64,000 nt of DNA, from assembly GCF_012395815.1 (NCBI RefSeq), contig NZ_JAAZQQ010000002.1, positions 806,001 to 870,000 on the forward strand, written 5' to 3'. How positions within the stretch are numbered: position 1 is the stretch's first letter; each line of letters opens with the position of its first letter. The DNA comes from Roseicyclus persicicus. Lineage in GTDB: Bacteria; Pseudomonadota; Alphaproteobacteria; Rhodobacterales; Rhodobacteraceae. The notes beneath the pieces are model-generated. The model ran no database searches, was not told the origin of the DNA, and saw only the letters and a program-made list of their open reading frames with translations. A program made the translations under genes and the position numbers. Shown in pieces: positions 62,701 through 64,000 of the stretch.

Positions 62701-64000
62701 GATGTCGAAGAGAACGATGAGGACGAGGAAGAGACGGTCGTCGGTGCAACCGCCTCGGACATGGAGAGCATCCTTTCGCTGTGCGAGGCGCGCGGCTTGC
62801 GGCAGCGGATGCTGGAATGGCACTACAGATCGCGCGATCCCTCGCTGATCCGGGTGAACAACGCTGAATTCTACGAGGATCGGCTGGTCCTGCCCCCCTC
62901 TCCCCTCCAGCTCGATCCCGACTACGGGCTGAAATTCCGCCGCGTGCCGGGTGTTTATGCTCGGGGCGGCAGCGGCCTGGGGCGTCAAGGCACGAACCGT
63001 ATCGAAGCCGAGGCCGTGGTAGCCGCGATGGCCGATCATGCAAGGAACTGGCCCGACCTGTCGCTGGGGGTCGTCGCCTTTTCGAAGGCGCAGGCGACGA
63101 TGCTGACCGAGGTACTGGAACTGCAGCGTCGCCGCGACCCGGTGTTGGACGGCTTCCTCCGTGAGGGCAAGGCGGAGGACGTATTCGTCAAGAACATCGA
63201 GAATGTTCAGGGTGACGAGCGGGACGTGATCCTGATCTCGGTCGGCTACGGCCCGCAAGAGCCCAATGGGCGCTTGCCCGCCATGAGCTTCGGGCCCGTG
63301 AACGGGGAAGGTGGCGAGAGGCGGCTGAATGTGCTCTTTTCCCGCTCACGCGTGCGCTGCGAGGTTTTCGCCTCGTTCGATCCGGGCGATATCGACCCCT
63401 CGCGCAGCAGCCGCGAAGGGCCGCGTGTTCTCAAGCGCTTCCTCGATTTCGCCAAGACTGGCCAGATCGAAAGCCATGCGCCAACCGGCCTCGATGCCGA
63501 CAGCCCGTTCGAAGAGGATGTGGCACGGGTCATTCGCGCACAGGGTTTTCTGGCAGATCCGCAGGTCGGCAGCCGCGGTTTTCGCATCGACATCGGTGTG
63601 CGCCACCCCGACCGGCCCGGCCAGTACCTGCTCGCCGTGGAATGCGATGGCGCGGCCTATCATGCGGCGCTCTGGGCGCGGGAACGCGACAGGCTCCGGC
63701 AGGGCATTCTCGAGAATCTCGGATGGCGTTTTCACAGAATCTGGAGCACGGACTGGTTCCACCATCGCGCCCGCGAGATCGAACGTCTCAGGACCGCGCT
63801 GGAAGGCGCTCGCGCCGCCATGGATGACGGCATCCGGGTGCGCGGTGCAAATCACGGAAGCGAACGCGCCACGCTGCCGGCCGAGCCTGTTGCGAAACAG
63901 CCTGATGCCATCGACATCGGCCATCTCGCATTGAAGGCGCCCGCTTATGTCAGGGCCGATCTGTCGATCCGCTCCTCGATCGAACCCCATGAGGCGCCGG
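59749..64000 (+). CDS. Large DUF4011-type SF1 helicase with C-terminal PD-(D/E)XK-like nuclease, 3' end outside the window
   Basis: At least 1417 residues are in one unbroken frame. The N-terminus 'LEAARRRLLDTGTRNRLIHVNRANTRA' and the next 270 residues match DUF4011. Walker A GPPGTGKS is at 319-326, Walker B DEAS at 944-947, then 'VVGDQKQLPPTSFF', 'WHYRSRDPSLI' and 'NVQGDERDVILISVGYG' of UPF1/DNA2-type helicases. A nuclease-like domain follows (D1281, E1298-C-D1300, 'ILENLGWRFHRIWSTDWF'), resembling the MTES_1575/Vsr-like group. A DUF3320 tail is expected beyond the edge. The start is TTG after ACGAGG. Such proteins recur in defence islands. Confidence 0.85.
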   Translation, partial: MTDPAISRVLEAARRRLLDTGTRNRLIHVNRANTRANCLNIINERSDAVYEILRASSRKMRFKAMGKDKGGEGQDMLLALPEPDIPEGADRLTDAILETPLGPDALARRLLRLATDAKTAEEEQGLNILYLAMGFLQWRESPASETTREAPLILLPVQLTRNERSSTYDIQCRDDDIATNLPLQQRLRTDFGISMPEIEESEDWKPSDYFATVRDAVSGQPGWTLDANGMQLGFFSFAKLLMHRDLDPSTWPEGAFAENDLLRGLLAEGFDAPSPIFGPGDRLDEILDPAEIVQVIDADASQTIVIEEVRRGSSLVVQGPPGTGKSQTITNLIAAAAHDGKSVLFVAEKMAALSVVHDRLVRAGLRDICLELHSRTANKKALAQELGRTLMASAQALPGAPDPARLRDTRDRLNRITSLLHDPLSPTGDTPFRAITEIVGFIGDGAPPPCVPLDGLESLDRTTRDRACAALTAYAEALGRSGPPEAHPFRGTGALDLQPTDLARLENELAEAISAIDVLSAEGQRLATITGLRAPTTLDEVDRLVASLRSLGGQPPDARDWIAPLFDHARSPRLAEALATGSAWSEARQAADADFAVAAWTTDVAEMRAALARGQASFFSRLFGGYRRASGELAGLLAGPLPKSAAERIALVDRIVQIQALRRALADEEPWLQATLGPAWRGERMPFAKAAAAASWMARLNKTGAIANGEQLSAALDAMPDPVKAADHLAALTATALQRISAPIARLQLDLTHADLGSPIDRTSLAEVRDAFAQMAAEPDRYSDWVGLARAIATAVTAGAEGVVDAVADERVPPARAAQEFAYACAEARWTAARRVRPELNDLPQLNRHDLVSLFADLEKDRIDTARNLILSRHFEQMPRGTMGEMGIIRGEIARKRGHKPIRWVMRNAGSIVQRIKPVMLMSPISVAQFLPPGSAQFDILVIDEASQIRPEDALGVIARARQIVVVGDQKQLPPTSFFDRLVDDVEENDEDEEETVVGATASDMESILSLCEARGLRQRMLEWHYRSRDPSLIRVNNAEFYEDRLVLPPSPLQLDPDYGLKFRRVPGVYARGGSGLGRQGTNRIEAEAVVAAMADHARNWPDLSLGVVAFSKAQATMLTEVLELQRRRDPVLDGFLREGKAEDVFVKNIENVQGDERDVILISVGYGPQEPNGRLPAMSFGPVNGEGGERRLNVLFSRSRVRCEVFASFDPGDIDPSRSSREGPRVLKRFLDFAKTGQIESHAPTGLDADSPFEEDVARVIRAQGFLADPQVGSRGFRIDIGVRHPDRPGQYLLAVECDGAAYHAALWARERDRLRQGILENLGWRFHRIWSTDWFHHRAREIERLRTALEGARAAMDDGIRVRGANHGSERATLPAEPVAKQPDAIDIGHLALKAPAYVRADLSIRSSIEPHEAP

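Overview
The window is a very G+C-rich chromosomal segment that reads as an alphaproteobacterium of the order Rhodobacterales (Rhodobacteraceae/Paracoccaceae type). Pointers are the fdsGBACD formate dehydrogenase operon behind a LysR gene, a ugpBAEC glycerol-3-phosphate transporter, GapR (DUF2312) and DUF4167 proteins, Hint-domain proteins, and short palindromic intergenic repeats like those I recall from this family. No species can be named from the sequence alone.

Layout. 1-9.4 kb: peptide-type ABC transporter genes (two permeases, two solute-binding proteins), a cdsA-plsC phospholipid pair, an L-lactate dehydrogenase and two small membrane-protein genes. 9.6-15.8 kb: a sulfide/persulfide operon with a Crp/Fnr regulator, a 17-codon leader ORF, two half-size YeeE/YedE proteins, a persulfide-dioxygenase-like hydrolase, a DUF442-SQR fusion and a SulP transporter. 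15.9-20.1 kb: ugpBAEC on the minus strand. 20.3-33.3 kb: housekeeping genes (xth, an IscA-type protein, dgt, argS, a SPOR protein, nagZ, scpA, scpB, glnB-glnA, nnr) and two Hint proteins. 34-42 kb: tRNA-Leu, a homocysteine methyltransferase and the formate dehydrogenase operon. 42-52.4 kb: an HlyD/FtsX/ATPase exporter, an IlvD/Edd sugar-acid dehydratase, a universal stress protein, cold-shock protein, and a MaoC-Pta fusion with acetate kinase. 52.4-58.2 kb: prfA, prmC, a DUF4167 gene, rsmA, gapR and small hypotheticals. From tRNA-Thr (58.3 kb) onward the base composition drops. This looks like the left edge of a genomic island carrying a Tat-exported hypothetical and a very large DUF4011-type helicase-nuclease that runs off the window.

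How the parts fit. The sulfur operon would oxidise sulfide to persulfide (SQR), oxidise persulfide to sulfite (dioxygenase) and move sulfur species or oxyanions across the membrane (YeeE/YedE, SulP), probably under the adjacent Crp/Fnr protein. FNR-type TTGA-N6-TCAA boxes also lie before the sugar-acid dehydratase and universal stress genes, with a weaker one before pta-ackA, which suggests a low-oxygen or redox regulon. Formate dehydrogenase would supply NADH from formate.

The most unusual non-coding content is two families of tandem hairpins. One is a pair of arrays of perfect palindromes that share a CTTGCAAG core but have different, still self-complementary arms. The other is a pair of three-hairpin elements, both between convergent genes.
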